Positions 1 through 7,503 of a stretch of 13,393 bases of DNA are shown one piece after another. Numbering within the stretch: position 1 is the first letter of the stretch; every line of letters begins with the position of its first letter. Position numbers and translations under genes: made by a program. This DNA comes from an uncultured Lachnospiraceae bacterium (GTDB lineage Bacteria > Bacillota > Clostridia > Lachnospirales > Lachnospiraceae), in assembly GCA_905236925.1 (NCBI GenBank), contig CAJOQS010000081.1:1-13393 (forward strand). The letters are read 5' to 3'. The notes under the pieces were generated by a model, which was given only the letters and a program-made list of their open reading frames with translations, was not told where the DNA came from and ran no database searches.

Positions 1-1210
1 AAAACATAAGATATCTCTGAACATGAGAGGTTTCATATGCCTTATCGGTGATCGCAAGATCGTAAAACAGCTGATTGATCTTCTTGTCAAGACTTTCGAT
101 CAGCTCCTGAGTTTTTTCCAGCTGTTCGTTGTTCAGGGGTTTGGATATTATCGCGTTCGCGATCGTCTGATCCGCCTCGATCTGCTTGAAAAGACTGATC
201 GCCTCGTCAAGTTCCTCGTCCGCTGCCATGACCATGCTGTCCATGCCTGTTTTGGTCGCGGACATGTAATATTCCGACTTGCTGTTGGTCGTGGGAACCA
301 TGTATATTGTTGTCATCGCCTCGTCGTAAAGGGCGATCGCCTCGTTGTTGACGTTGTAGGCTGCCATTTCCTTGTCGTACTTAAGCTTCTCCATGCGCTT
401 GCGGTAAACCAGCTGGTTGTGCAGGATATCCGCGTTCTCGCTGACGGAGTTCGCAATTACATAGGAACGCAGATTAGCCTGGTCATAGGACAGGAGGTTC
501 TGCGCGCGGAGCAGTATGTCCGAGAAGGAAAGACCGCTGGTCTCGTCCTTGAAGTTGCCGCTCTCGGCCGCGCGTTCCGCAGCATATCGCTTGATCTGGG
601 AAAGCTTGAGGTTAAAGATATCAACGCGTGAGAGATACTCCGAGGTGACATCCAGTGTACTCAAGTTCTGTCCGACCGAAACACGGCTGACAACATAGTT
701 TTCAAAGAAGTACTCCTTATATGCCTTGCACAGCAGCATCAGCATAGTCTCTGCAGAGCGGGACGGAACACGTCCGTTGTTTGAGAATCCGATCCGGTAG
801 GATGTGCTGATGAAGTTGTTCTCTCCGTGTGAGGTTCCTTCATGTGTGGCTTCAACGGAGATGCACTCGGCAAGCGTATCCGTCGTCACAAGCCCCTCCA
901 GACCCGCATAGCTGATCACGCGCTGAAGCACGGGCTCGGTCTTGAGCTCATACATATTGAAACGTGTGGAGTTCGGCGTCAGTCCGTCCGATGCCTGCGT
1001 GTAATTGAGCGACATCGTAACCGTTGCCGTTCTCGGTCTCACGATCGCAAGATCGCCGATAAAAAACGCGATCAGAAGAAGAAGCAAAAACGCGCTTCTG
1101 CGTCTGCGTTTCCCGAGATAAACGGATACGATCTTGCGAAAACGGAGTTTGCCGCCGCTCTCGCCGTTCTGGCTGCCTTCAGGGGAAACCAGTTGATTTG
1201 TCATATTCAC
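1..1210 (-). CDS. Wzz-like polysaccharide chain-length/export membrane protein (partial, C-terminus outside window)
   Basis: An open frame runs from 1210 to the left edge without a stop, giving 403 residues; the C-terminus is missing. The chosen start is GTG at 1210, with GGAGG (1218-1222) 7 nt upstream; an in-frame ATG at 1204 would lie 13 nt away. A basic N-terminus (K34-R38) precedes one membrane helix at about residues 39-57, followed by an extracytoplasmic region opening with MSLNYTQASDGLTPN at 66-80, a wording I associate with Wzz/chain-length-type proteins of Lachnospiraceae. The rest is largely helical and charged, with coiled-coil character towards residues 340-395. Wzz-type proteins normally close with a second membrane helix, here expected beyond the edge. 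It lies 38 bp after the phosphoesterase gene on the same strand, so cotranscription is likely. The role in surface polysaccharide length control or export is inferred from family resemblance only. Confidence 0.7.
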   Translation of the reverse strand, partial: MNMTNQLVSPEGSQNGESGGKLRFRKIVSVYLGKRRRRSAFLLLLLIAFFIGDLAIVRPRTATVTMSLNYTQASDGLTPNSTRFNMYELKTEPVLQRVISYAGLEGLVTTDTLAECISVEATHEGTSHGENNFISTSYRIGFSNNGRVPSRSAETMLMLLCKAYKEYFFENYVVSRVSVGQNLSTLDVTSEYLSRVDIFNLKLSQIKRYAAERAAESGNFKDETSGLSFSDILLRAQNLLSYDQANLRSYVIANSVSENADILHNQLVYRKRMEKLKYDKEMAAYNVNNEAIALYDEAMTTIYMVPTTNSKSEYYMSATKTGMDSMVMAADEELDEAISLFKQIEADQTIANAIISKPLNNEQLEKTQELIESLDKKINQLFYDLAITDKAYETSHVQRYLMF

Positions 1211-1248
1211 GAAACCGCCTCCGTATTCAGAATATTGGGATGCCTGTT

Positions 1249-2214
1249 TCAGCACCAGTTAACATCTATAACAACCAGTTCGGGAGTATTGTTGATTCGA
1301 AGACCCAAACCTGAACCTCCCATACCGCCGCTTATGATCAGCTTTCTTCCGCTGCCCATGTTATACTCTCCCCTGCAGAACTTCGGCAGGAGCTTCTCCT
1401 CGTCCGAATACACTCCTCCGATCCACGGCAGGCGCACGATTCCGCCGTGCACGTGTCCCGCAAGACCCAGGTCATACGGATAGGGCGCGAGCTTCTCGGC
1501 AAACAGGATCGGGATATGTGTTATCAGCACACTGAACATATCGCTTCGGAATTCCATCTTGTCAAGGGCTTCCCTGGCTCCGTACATATCAACTCCGGCC
1601 TCGGTGCCCTCGATCCCGATAAGCTGGATCGTATTGTTCCCAAGAGTGACGAGTTCCGTCTCATTGCGAAGCATATGCACTCCGGCTTCGGTGAAGCGCT
1701 CAACCAGCTTCTTGTCTCCGCTGCCCAATGAAGGATACATGCGCTCGCTCTCATGGTTTCCGAGCGCGCCGTAAACCGGTGCGATCTCGGTGAGCTTTCT
1801 GCAAAGATCCAGCATCGGCTGATAATCTGCATCATCGCGGTTGATGATATCACCGCCGAGCAGAATGATATCGGGGGAAAGCGATGTGATATCCGAGATC
1901 AGCTGTGAGCTGCCCTCTCCGTACTCTCTGCTGTGAAGGTCCGCGATAAACACAATCCGCAGATTCTCGGTTACATAACCCGAAACCTCCTGATAGAACT
2001 TGATCCGGTAATGATTCTGGGAATACAGCATGCTTGAGACGCAGTAAACCAGCAGACAGATGATCGATATCAGCACACAGAGCCACCCGCTTCTGCCTCT
2101 TCTGCGCGACTTCTTTTTGGGTTCAACATCCTCGCTCACAGCCTGTTCAGTCACATTCCCGTTTTCATTTAAAGTCTCTTCAGCCTGCTTCGACTTTTTT
2201 TGCTTCTTGCCCAT
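1249..2214 (-). CDS. Membrane-anchored metallophosphoesterase (YkuE/YaeI-like)
   Basis: A 321-residue calcineurin-like metallophosphoesterase. All the family metal-binding blocks are visible: DLH (D92, H94), GGD (D122), GNHE (N153, H154), TH (H233) and GHVHGG (H254, H256). The N-terminus is a highly charged cytoplasmic tail (residues 1-42, Lys/Arg and Glu rich), then one membrane helix at about 43-63, so the catalytic domain should face outside the membrane. The start is ATG at 2214 with AGGAG 5 nt upstream. Relatives include B. subtilis YkuE, a wall-associated metallophosphoesterase, and E. coli YaeI; the true substrate (phosphodiester, lipid pyrophosphate or polymer) cannot be read from the sequence. 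It has its own promoter at 2271-2300 and is followed after 38 bp by the Wzz-like gene, which hints at a role in envelope polymer metabolism. The family is certain, the substrate unknown. Confidence 0.93.
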   Translation of the reverse strand: MGKKQKKSKQAEETLNENGNVTEQAVSEDVEPKKKSRRRGRSGWLCVLISIICLLVYCVSSMLYSQNHYRIKFYQEVSGYVTENLRIVFIADLHSREYGEGSSQLISDITSLSPDIILLGGDIINRDDADYQPMLDLCRKLTEIAPVYGALGNHESERMYPSLGSGDKKLVERFTEAGVHMLRNETELVTLGNNTIQLIGIEGTEAGVDMYGAREALDKMEFRSDMFSVLITHIPILFAEKLAPYPYDLGLAGHVHGGIVRLPWIGGVYSDEEKLLPKFCRGEYNMGSGRKLIISGGMGGSGLGLRINNTPELVVIDVNWC

Positions 2215-2270
2215 TTCTACTCCTGTAATTGCTTTTTCTTAATCTCATTATTTGCTTTATTTATCACTAT

Positions 2271-2300
2271 ATTATAAACCTCAATGTCCGGAAAGGTCAA
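2271..2300 (-). promoter_or_regulatory. Sigma-A type promoter for the metallophosphoesterase/Wzz-like unit
   Basis: On the minus strand TTGACC (2295-2300) and a perfect TATAAT (2271-2276) are separated by 18 bp. Transcription would start around 2264, leaving a leader of about 50 nt before the ATG at 2214. The -35 box lies only about 24 bp past the rsmA stop codon, so the downstream pair need not depend on rsmA transcription, although no terminator separates them. Confidence 0.75.
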
Positions 2301-2323
2301 TATTTCGTACCTTGCGAGGCTGT

Positions 2324-3184
2324 TCAGAGAAGACGGTCACTCAGTTCTCCGAACTGTTCAAGAGTCAGTGCCTCTCCCCTGACGCTCTCACTCAGACCCA
2401 TACCGGAAAGCGCAGCAGCCACCTGCTCCTTTGTAAATGAAAGCTCCGGGGAATTAACAATGCCGTTCTGCAGAGTTTTCCTGCGCTGGTTAAACGAGGC
2501 GCGGATCAGAGCGAACATAAGCTTTTCGTCGCGTACCTTAACCGGAGGTTCCCTGTGCAGGGTCAGGCGTATCACTGCCGATCCGACATTCGGTCTGGGC
2601 ATGAAGCAGTTAGGCGGTACGTTGGCGGCTATATAGGCCTCCGCATAGTACTGAACCGCCAGCGAAAGGGCGCCGTAGTCCTTGCTTCCCGGCCCCGCCT
2701 GCATCCGATCGGCCACTTCCTTTTGCACCATGACCGTGATATTGTCGATAGGAAGGCGCTCCTCGAGCAGCTTCATCACAATAGGCGTCGTGATATAATA
2801 CGGCAGATTGGCCGCGACCTTGATCGGACGCCCGCCGTTTTCCTCATCGATCAGCTTCTTGAGATCGAGCTTCAGAACATCTTCGTTAATGATCCTGAAA
2901 TTGTCATACCCGGACAATGTGTCGTTTTCCAGTATCGGCACCAGCGTCCGGTCTATCTCCACGGCGATGACCTTTCCTGCATTCTCGCAAAGATACTGGG
3001 TCATCGTTCCGATACCGGGTCCGATCTCGAGTACGGTATCTTCACGCGTGATCCCTGCTGCCGCGATTATCTTGTCAAGGACGTGCGTGTCGATCAGAAA
3101 GTTCTGCCCGAACTTCTTCTGAAACACGATATGATATTTATTGAGTATTTCTATCGTCCGCTTAGGATCACCCAGATAAGCCAT
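2324..3184 (-). CDS. rsmA: 16S rRNA (adenine1518/1519-N6)-dimethyltransferase RsmA (KsgA)
   Basis: A 286-residue RsmA/KsgA, which dimethylates two adjacent adenines in the 3' terminal hairpin loop of 16S rRNA using S-adenosylmethionine late in 30S assembly. Visible motifs, numbered from the chosen start: QKKFGQNFLID (22-32), SAM motif I EIGPGIG (53-59), acidic cofactor residue E76 in AVEID, catalytic motif IV NLPY (126-129) and FMPRPNVGS (194-202). Length is normal for the family. I start at ATG 3184, preceded by AAAGGGA (3191-3197) at 6 nt; the frame extends to a GTG at 3208 but that codon has no ribosome binding site, and family members begin at MAYLG/MANLG. The gene diverges from the beta-helix gene. 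In many Firmicutes the upstream neighbours are tatD and rnmV; here both places are changed (see findings). No convincing promoter was found; a TATATT at 3232-3237 on this strand lacks a good -35. Confidence 0.97.
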   Translation of the reverse strand: MAYLGDPKRTIEILNKYHIVFQKKFGQNFLIDTHVLDKIIAAAGITREDTVLEIGPGIGTMTQYLCENAGKVIAVEIDRTLVPILENDTLSGYDNFRIINEDVLKLDLKKLIDEENGGRPIKVAANLPYYITTPIVMKLLEERLPIDNITVMVQKEVADRMQAGPGSKDYGALSLAVQYYAEAYIAANVPPNCFMPRPNVGSAVIRLTLHREPPVKVRDEKLMFALIRASFNQRRKTLQNGIVNSPELSFTKEQVAAALSGMGLSESVRGEALTLEQFGELSDRLL

Positions 3185-3190
3185 TATAAT

Positions 3191-3197
3191 TCCCTTT
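3191..3197 (-). promoter_or_regulatory. rsmA: Ribosome binding site deciding the rsmA start
   Basis: AAAGGGA on the minus strand lies 6 nt before the ATG at 3184. The alternative GTG at 3208 has only an A-rich run upstream, so this site favours the shorter 286-residue protein. Confidence 0.65.
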
Positions 3198-3269
3198 CCG
3201 TAATTCACATTTTTTTCACGTTAATAACAAATATACTTCACCGATTGTCTGTATCATTGACACATCAAC

Positions 3270-3285
3270 GCCGGAGCGCTCCGGC
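3270..3285. repeat. 16-bp perfect palindrome in the rsmA / beta-helix divergent region
   Basis: GCCGGAGCGCTCCGGC is a perfect palindrome able to form a 6-bp GC-rich stem with a GCGC loop. It is not followed by a T-run on either strand, so it does not look like an intrinsic terminator. It lies about 55 bp before the beta-helix start codon and could be an operator or a leader hairpin; both readings are inference. Confidence 0.6.
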
Positions 3286-3297
3286 TGAATCTTATTG

Positions 3298-3307
3298 ACT
3301 GATCAGT
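3298..3307. repeat. 10-bp palindrome upstream of the beta-helix gene
   Basis: ACTGATCAGT is a perfect palindrome overlapping the end of a TTGACT (3295-3300), about 33 bp before the start codon at 3341. It could be a repressor site or chance; palindromes of this size are expected occasionally. No good -10 box is placed 16-18 bp after the TTGACT. Confidence 0.35.
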
Positions 3308-3340
3308 ATCGACTAATCATTCGAAAGGAGTCTGTATTCT

Positions 3341-5158
3341 ATGAGAAAACCTATCAAAACAGCGATGGCGGTTCTTCTGGCCCTTACTATCGTTCTCGGT
3401 ACAGCCGGAACGTATACCAATGCTGCCGGGGAAAACGCAAATACTCAGACCGGAAGCACTGAAGCTCCGGCAATGCCTGAGGGGTCGACACCCCCCGAAA
3501 TGCCTGACGGATCAAATCCTCCTGCACAGTCCGATGGAACAACACCTCCCGCGAAGCCCGATGGTTCAATGGGCGGCGCACCCGGCGAAAACGGTGGTCC
3601 AGGCGGCCCCGGAAGCACCTCTGCAAATGTAACATATGATGCGGTTAAGACTGTTTCCGAAACGACCGAGGAATCCGGCATGACCATCAATTCGGACAAA
3701 ACTGACGTTATCGCGCTTCTTGTAAACGGCGGAACAGTAACCGAAAATAGTCTGACCGTAACAAAGACCGGCGATTCCAACGGCGGAGATAACTGCAACT
3801 TCTATGGACAGAACGCGGCAGTTCTCGTAAAGGACGGAGCAGTATTAAATATCGACGGTGCCACTATCACAACAGACGCAAGTGGCGCGAACGGTGTCTT
3901 CTCATACGGAGGAAACGGTGGAAAAAACGGCGCTGAAGGCGACGGAACAACCGTCAATATCTCGAATTCAGCGATCACCACTACCGGCAGCGGCAGCGGC
4001 GGTATAATGACAACAGGAGGCGGAACGACCAATGCCACGAACCTTACTATTACTACGAGCGGTCAGTCTTCTGCAGCGATAAGGACCGATCGTGGCGGCG
4101 GAACGGTGAACGTGGAAGGCGGAACCTATACTACAAATGGACTTGGATCGCCAGCTATCTATTCTACTGCGAATATTACAGTCAAAAATGCGACTCTCAC
4201 CTCTACACTGTCAGAGGGTGTGGTCATAGAAGGAAAAAATACAGTCACTCTTGAAAATGTCGAACTTACGGCTAACAATACAAAGACCAACAGCAACGCT
4301 ACACACTATGATACAATCTTTCTGTATCAGTCGATGTCAGGAGATGCAGACAGCGGAACTTCTGTATTTACGATGACCGGAGGTTCCCTTACCGGCAATA
4401 ACGGCGAAATCATTCATGTGACTAATACAAGTGCGATCATCAATCTGTCCGGCGTTACAATTACCAATAAGGATAAGGACAATGTCCTTCTTACCGTAAC
4501 GAACGACGGCTGGAAGGGATCGGCCAATACGGCTGTGCTCAATGCATCTTCCCAGATTCTTGAGGGGCATATCATCGTAAGCAATGCTACCGTTAAGGAT
4601 TCCAATAAGTCTACCCTTACACTGAACCTTAAGGACGGTTCTGGCTTCCTTGGTGACATTAATACGGACGAATCCGACAGGGGAACAGTAAATGTGACCA
4701 TCGAAGCAGGTTCGCTCTGGGAGCTTACCGACGATTCCTATGTCGATTCACTTACAGGAGCCGGAAGCATTAATTACAACGGATACACACTTTATGTAAA
4801 CGGAAAGGCCTATACTGCCGATTCGCCTTACGGCGGGCTGAACACTACAACGGATAAGGTCGAAAGCATTACCATTGCAAAGAACTCGGTAGTTTTTAAA
4901 AACGTAACAAAGACCTTCAAAGCAGAAACACTTGCAACAACAGCGAAAAAATACAGTGTCATCAAGACTTCGGGCGGCGGCAAGGTCAGTGTTGTAAAGT
5001 ACTACGGCAGCTCAGCAGACTATATCAAGGTTACATCAAAGGGAAAAGTAACCGTAAAAAAAGGAACGCCGGCAGGAACTTACAAAATCAAGATAAAGGT
5101 TGCCGAAACCGATGGATACTCAGTTGCCACAAAGATCATCAAGATAAAGGTCAAATAA
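3341..5158 (+). CDS. Secreted beta-helix surface protein with Pro-rich repeats and C-terminal Ig-like module
   Basis: A 605-residue exported protein. Residues 1-29 form a signal peptide (basic MRKPIK, hydrophobic 8-23, cleavage near TNA-AG). Residues 45-80 are four 9-residue Pro/Gly repeats, followed by a Gly-rich linker to about 95. Residues about 125-480 are Thr/Asn/Gly-rich with recurring short strands such as GAVLNIDGATITT, GTTVNISNSAITT, GGTVNVEGGTYTT and NTVTLENVELTAN, the pattern of a right-handed parallel beta-helix. Residues about 510-605 resemble the small Ig-like module (KGKVTVKKGTPAGTYKIKIKV) at the end of many Lachnospiraceae surface proteins. I see no LPXTG, S-layer homology or membrane anchor. 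AAAGGAG lies 10 nt before the ATG. Adhesion or carbohydrate binding is plausible but not shown by any motif. The codons look richer in ACA, GGA, AAA and AAT than those of neighbours. Its tandem stops TAA-TAG overlap the convergent tatD end. Confidence 0.85.
   Translation: MRKPIKTAMAVLLALTIVLGTAGTYTNAAGENANTQTGSTEAPAMPEGSTPPEMPDGSNPPAQSDGTTPPAKPDGSMGGAPGENGGPGGPGSTSANVTYDAVKTVSETTEESGMTINSDKTDVIALLVNGGTVTENSLTVTKTGDSNGGDNCNFYGQNAAVLVKDGAVLNIDGATITTDASGANGVFSYGGNGGKNGAEGDGTTVNISNSAITTTGSGSGGIMTTGGGTTNATNLTITTSGQSSAAIRTDRGGGTVNVEGGTYTTNGLGSPAIYSTANITVKNATLTSTLSEGVVIEGKNTVTLENVELTANNTKTNSNATHYDTIFLYQSMSGDADSGTSVFTMTGGSLTGNNGEIIHVTNTSAIINLSGVTITNKDKDNVLLTVTNDGWKGSANTAVLNASSQILEGHIIVSNATVKDSNKSTLTLNLKDGSGFLGDINTDESDRGTVNVTIEAGSLWELTDDSYVDSLTGAGSINYNGYTLYVNGKAYTADSPYGGLNTTTDKVESITIAKNSVVFKNVTKTFKAETLATTAKKYSVIKTSGGGKVSVVKYYGSSADYIKVTSKGKVTVKKGTPAGTYKIKIKVAETDGYSVATKIIKIKVK
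3473..3580 (+). repeat. Four tandem 27-bp (9-residue) repeats encoding a Pro/Gly linker
   Basis: The units are MPEGSTPPE, MPDGSNPPA, QSDGTTPPA and KPDGSMGGA, each exactly 27 bp (3473, 3500, 3527, 3554). The consensus is xP(D/E)G(S/T)xPPx. The protein pattern is better kept than the codons, and the last unit drifts into the Gly-rich linker. Such segments usually act as flexible, extended spacers between an exported N-terminus and a folded domain. Confidence 0.8.
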
Positions 5159-5969
5159 TAGGCTGATCCGGATCCAACCGGAAGAATCTCAATGCGTTCT
5201 CAAATGTGGCACGTTCTGCCGCTGACGGATCGATGCCCTTTATGTCCGCTATCGCAGCTGCAACGGAAGTAAGATAGCTGCTGTTGTTGCGGGTACCCCG
5301 GTGGGGTTCGGGAGCCAGATACGGGCAGTCGGTTTCAAGAAGTATACGATCGAGAGGGGTCTGATCAACGACCTCTCTCAGTTTTTTTGCATTTTTGAAG
5401 GTTATCACACCGCCGACACCCAGATAAAAACCCATCTTCAGATACTCTGCGGCCAGCTCGGGGCTGTAGGAGAAGCAGTGCATGTCGGCCCGAAGCTCTC
5501 TTCCGGCCCTTTTTTCACTTTCAAACATCCCGCGGACGATCGTCATCGTGTCTTCCGCGGCATCGCGGCTGTGTATCTCGATGGGAAGCCCGAGCTCCAC
5601 CGCAAGCTCCCACTGTCTGATAAATGCCTGTTTCTGTACTTCCGCGGGATATATATTCCAGTGGTAATCAAGCCCTATCTCGCCAACAGCGACCACCTTG
5701 GAATCCTTTGCCAGCTTCCTCAGTTCATCGAGCCCGAGCACTTCTCCCGAGTCAGATACTATCTCTCCCGCATTATCGGGATGTACTCCGACCGCGGCAT
5801 ATATAAATCCGTTTTTTCCTGCCAGCTCAACGCTTCGTTTCGAGGATGCCAGATCGGCACCGCAGTTGACAACTCTTCCGATGCCTGCTGCCTCAAGCCT
5901 CTCCAGAACTGCGTCACGGTCATCGTTGAAGGCTTCATCGTCATAATGAGCGTGTGTATCAAAGATCAT
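5151..5969 (-). CDS. TatD-family metal-dependent hydrolase/deoxyribonuclease
   Basis: A 272-residue TatD-family TIM-barrel hydrolase, close to the usual length of about 255-265. The metal site is complete: H6 and H8 in DTHAH, E97 in GEIGLDYHW, H133 in EIHSRDA, H164 in MHCFS, and D214 in LLETDCPYLAPEPHRG. Characterised relatives (E. coli TatD, YcfH; B. subtilis YabD) are metal-dependent nucleases or of uncertain role; the cytoplasmic substrate here is not determined by sequence. The start is ATG at 5969, with the ribosome binding site AAGGAG formed inside the last codons of the upstream carboxypeptidase gene, whose stop is 5 bp away, so translation is probably coupled. The stop overlaps the end of the beta-helix gene by 8 bp on the opposite strand. 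Confidence 0.95.
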   Translation of the reverse strand: MIFDTHAHYDDEAFNDDRDAVLERLEAAGIGRVVNCGADLASSKRSVELAGKNGFIYAAVGVHPDNAGEIVSDSGEVLGLDELRKLAKDSKVVAVGEIGLDYHWNIYPAEVQKQAFIRQWELAVELGLPIEIHSRDAAEDTMTIVRGMFESEKRAGRELRADMHCFSYSPELAAEYLKMGFYLGVGGVITFKNAKKLREVVDQTPLDRILLETDCPYLAPEPHRGTRNNSSYLTSVAAAIADIKGIDPSAAERATFENALRFFRLDPDQPII

Positions 5970-5974
5970 TGCCG

Positions 5975-7378
5975 TTATCTCCTTTTTTTGCCCGTGATCA
6001 GGAACACGGCAAGGCCTACCAGCAGTACAAAGCTGGCAACTCCGATTCCGACTGCAACCGGAGTAACGGTCTTAAGATCGATCAGTTCCGAAAAAGAGGG
6101 TATCTCAGCCTGCTTGCCCTGTGACATCGACAGCGAGCTTATATCCACGCCTTCAAACGCAACATCAACGGGGATCATGAAGGACGGCCAGCTCTTTTCG
6201 AACATCGCCCCGTTAAGGGTATCCTTGGCCTCGTAATAGATGATGTCCGCCATCCCGACTACTTTATCCCCGTAATTGTATGTGATGCTTCCGATAACGT
6301 TGTTTCCATGTCCTATATCGGCTTCGGAATTGAAGGTAATGCTCTTGACTGTTTCCCGGGGGAGAACAGAATCAGGCAGGATCACCAGTCCGCCGGCTCC
6401 CGAACTTGAAAGCACGGGCGTACGGTCCTCGTTGAATTCGTCTATCTCACCGCTGAACACGGAGGGGAAGCCCGCCTCGGCAACGCCGAGATCGCTCATC
6501 CTGTAGGTTTTGAAGTTGTCGAAGCAATAATCCAGAAGGGTCTTCGAATCGGTATATACCTTGGCCCAGGTCTCGGCATGCATGACTACGGAAATGATGG
6601 TCATACCGTCCTTCTTCGCGTAGGTTACAAGCGCATATCCGGCCTGCGTCGTGGCTCCCGTCTTACCTCCGATGCAGTAATCGTAGCGCATCGTCTTGTT
6701 CAGGAACCAGTGATGATTCGTAAGAAGCTTCGCCTCGTTCTTGTTGGTGGACGGCATCGCATAGGTCACCGTACCGGTTATCTTCATGAATTCGGGATTG
6801 AGATACGCCGCCCTCGATATCAGCGCCAGATCGTAAGCGCAGGTATAATGATCCTCGTCATGCAGACCGTGTGAATTGGCAAAATGTGAATGCTCGCAGC
6901 CGAGTGACGCGGCCTTGGCGTTCATCATTTTGATAAACCTCGCTATCGATCCGCCCACATGCTCGCCGACCGCATAGGTCGCTTCATTGGCCGATTCAAG
7001 CATGATCCCGTACAACGCCTGCTCCATCGTGATCTGTTCGCCCTCGACCAGTCCCATTCGCGAGCTTGTCTTTGAAACATAGTTGTCCGCGGCGTAGCTG
7101 ACCGTGACGATCTCATTCATGTCGCTGTTTTCAAGGGCTACAAGGGTTGTAAGGATCTTGGTCGTACTGGCGGGATAGAACCTGTCATAGACATTTTTCG
7201 CGTATAAGATGCTTCCGGTGCTTGCCTCAATGACAATAGCTCCGTCCGCGCTGATATCCGGGCCCGCAGGCCATGCAAGACCGTCTCCTTCATCCGCGCT
7301 TACAGATCCGGTGCTTCCGCCGGCTGTATTTATTATGAGCATAAGCAATACGAGTATTGCCAGTATCCGTTTCTTCAT
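5975..7378 (-). CDS. D-alanyl-D-alanine carboxypeptidase (DacF/PBP5-like, peptidase S11)
   Basis: A 467-residue low-molecular-weight penicillin-binding protein that removes the terminal D-Ala from peptidoglycan stem pentapeptides outside the membrane. Residues 1-28 are a signal peptide (MKKR, then hydrophobic 5-18, cleavage near VSA-DE). The three active-site motifs are present: S71-T-T-K74, S129-A-N131 and K239-T-G241. SAN replaces the more usual SGN, a variant I recall from clostridial enzymes. A C-terminal domain follows residue ~305, and unlike E. coli PBP5, which ends in an amphipathic anchor, this protein closes with a real membrane helix at about 440-462 and the basic tail KKRR. The start is ATG 7378 with GGAG 5 nt upstream. 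It heads a unit with the TatD-family gene and has a promoter at 7421-7449. DacF, DacA or DacB naming cannot be settled here. Confidence 0.95.
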   Translation of the reverse strand: MKKRILAILVLLMLIINTAGGSTGSVSADEGDGLAWPAGPDISADGAIVIEASTGSILYAKNVYDRFYPASTTKILTTLVALENSDMNEIVTVSYAADNYVSKTSSRMGLVEGEQITMEQALYGIMLESANEATYAVGEHVGGSIARFIKMMNAKAASLGCEHSHFANSHGLHDEDHYTCAYDLALISRAAYLNPEFMKITGTVTYAMPSTNKNEAKLLTNHHWFLNKTMRYDYCIGGKTGATTQAGYALVTYAKKDGMTIISVVMHAETWAKVYTDSKTLLDYCFDNFKTYRMSDLGVAEAGFPSVFSGEIDEFNEDRTPVLSSSGAGGLVILPDSVLPRETVKSITFNSEADIGHGNNVIGSITYNYGDKVVGMADIIYYEAKDTLNGAMFEKSWPSFMIPVDVAFEGVDISSLSMSQGKQAEIPSFSELIDLKTVTPVAVGIGVASFVLLVGLAVFLITGKKRR

Positions 7379-7420
7379 TTTTACTCCAAAAACTCTTTTT
7401 TTCGATATTACTCCACTTTC

Positions 7421-7449
7421 ATGCTATCAAAAAAAGTTGTCGCCGTCAA
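7421..7449 (-). promoter_or_regulatory. Promoter for the carboxypeptidase-tatD unit
   Basis: On the minus strand TTGACG (7444-7449) and TAGCAT (7421-7426) are spaced by 17 bp, 42 bp upstream of the start codon. A run of seven T sits in the spacer. Good -35, moderate -10. Confidence 0.55.
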
Positions 7450-7475
7450 ACTGAATGGGCACTCCGCCTCCGCGG

Positions 7476-7503
7476 TTGAATAAATCCCCGAATCTGCTAT
7501 AAT
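7476..7503 (+). promoter_or_regulatory. Promoter for the CDP-glycerol glycerophosphotransferase gene
   Basis: TTGAAT (7476-7481) and a perfect TATAAT (7498-7503) are spaced by 16 bp, 30 bp before the GTG start. It points away from the carboxypeptidase promoter; the two -35 boxes lie 26 bp apart, so one regulator bound between them could affect both. Confidence 0.65.

Noticed and set aside
23..631. 202-codon plus-strand open frame
   Set aside because: It is antisense to the Wzz-like gene, whose frame is open through the window edge and reads as a coherent family protein; the plus-strand product is rich in His, Val and Arg without motifs and has no ribosome binding site.
842..1483. 213-codon plus-strand open frame spanning the phosphoesterase/Wzz junction
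   Set aside because: It crosses two well-supported minus-strand genes, has a low-complexity basic composition and no recognisable domain.
3185..3208. GTG at 3208 as an rsmA start
   Set aside because: No ribosome binding site precedes it, and it would add eight residues not typical of the family, while the ATG at 3184 is well placed.
3257..3262. Perfect TTGACA upstream of the beta-helix gene
   Set aside because: At 16-18 bp spacing the bases are GC-rich (part of the 16-bp palindrome) and nothing like a -10 box.
2555..3298. 247-codon plus-strand open frame
   Set aside because: It is the mirror of rsmA; the product is a His/Arg-rich shadow with no family motifs.
5301..6236. 311-codon plus-strand open frame opposite tatD and the carboxypeptidase
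   Set aside because: Long only because both minus-strand genes avoid certain codons; it crosses their boundary and shows no motif or ribosome binding site.
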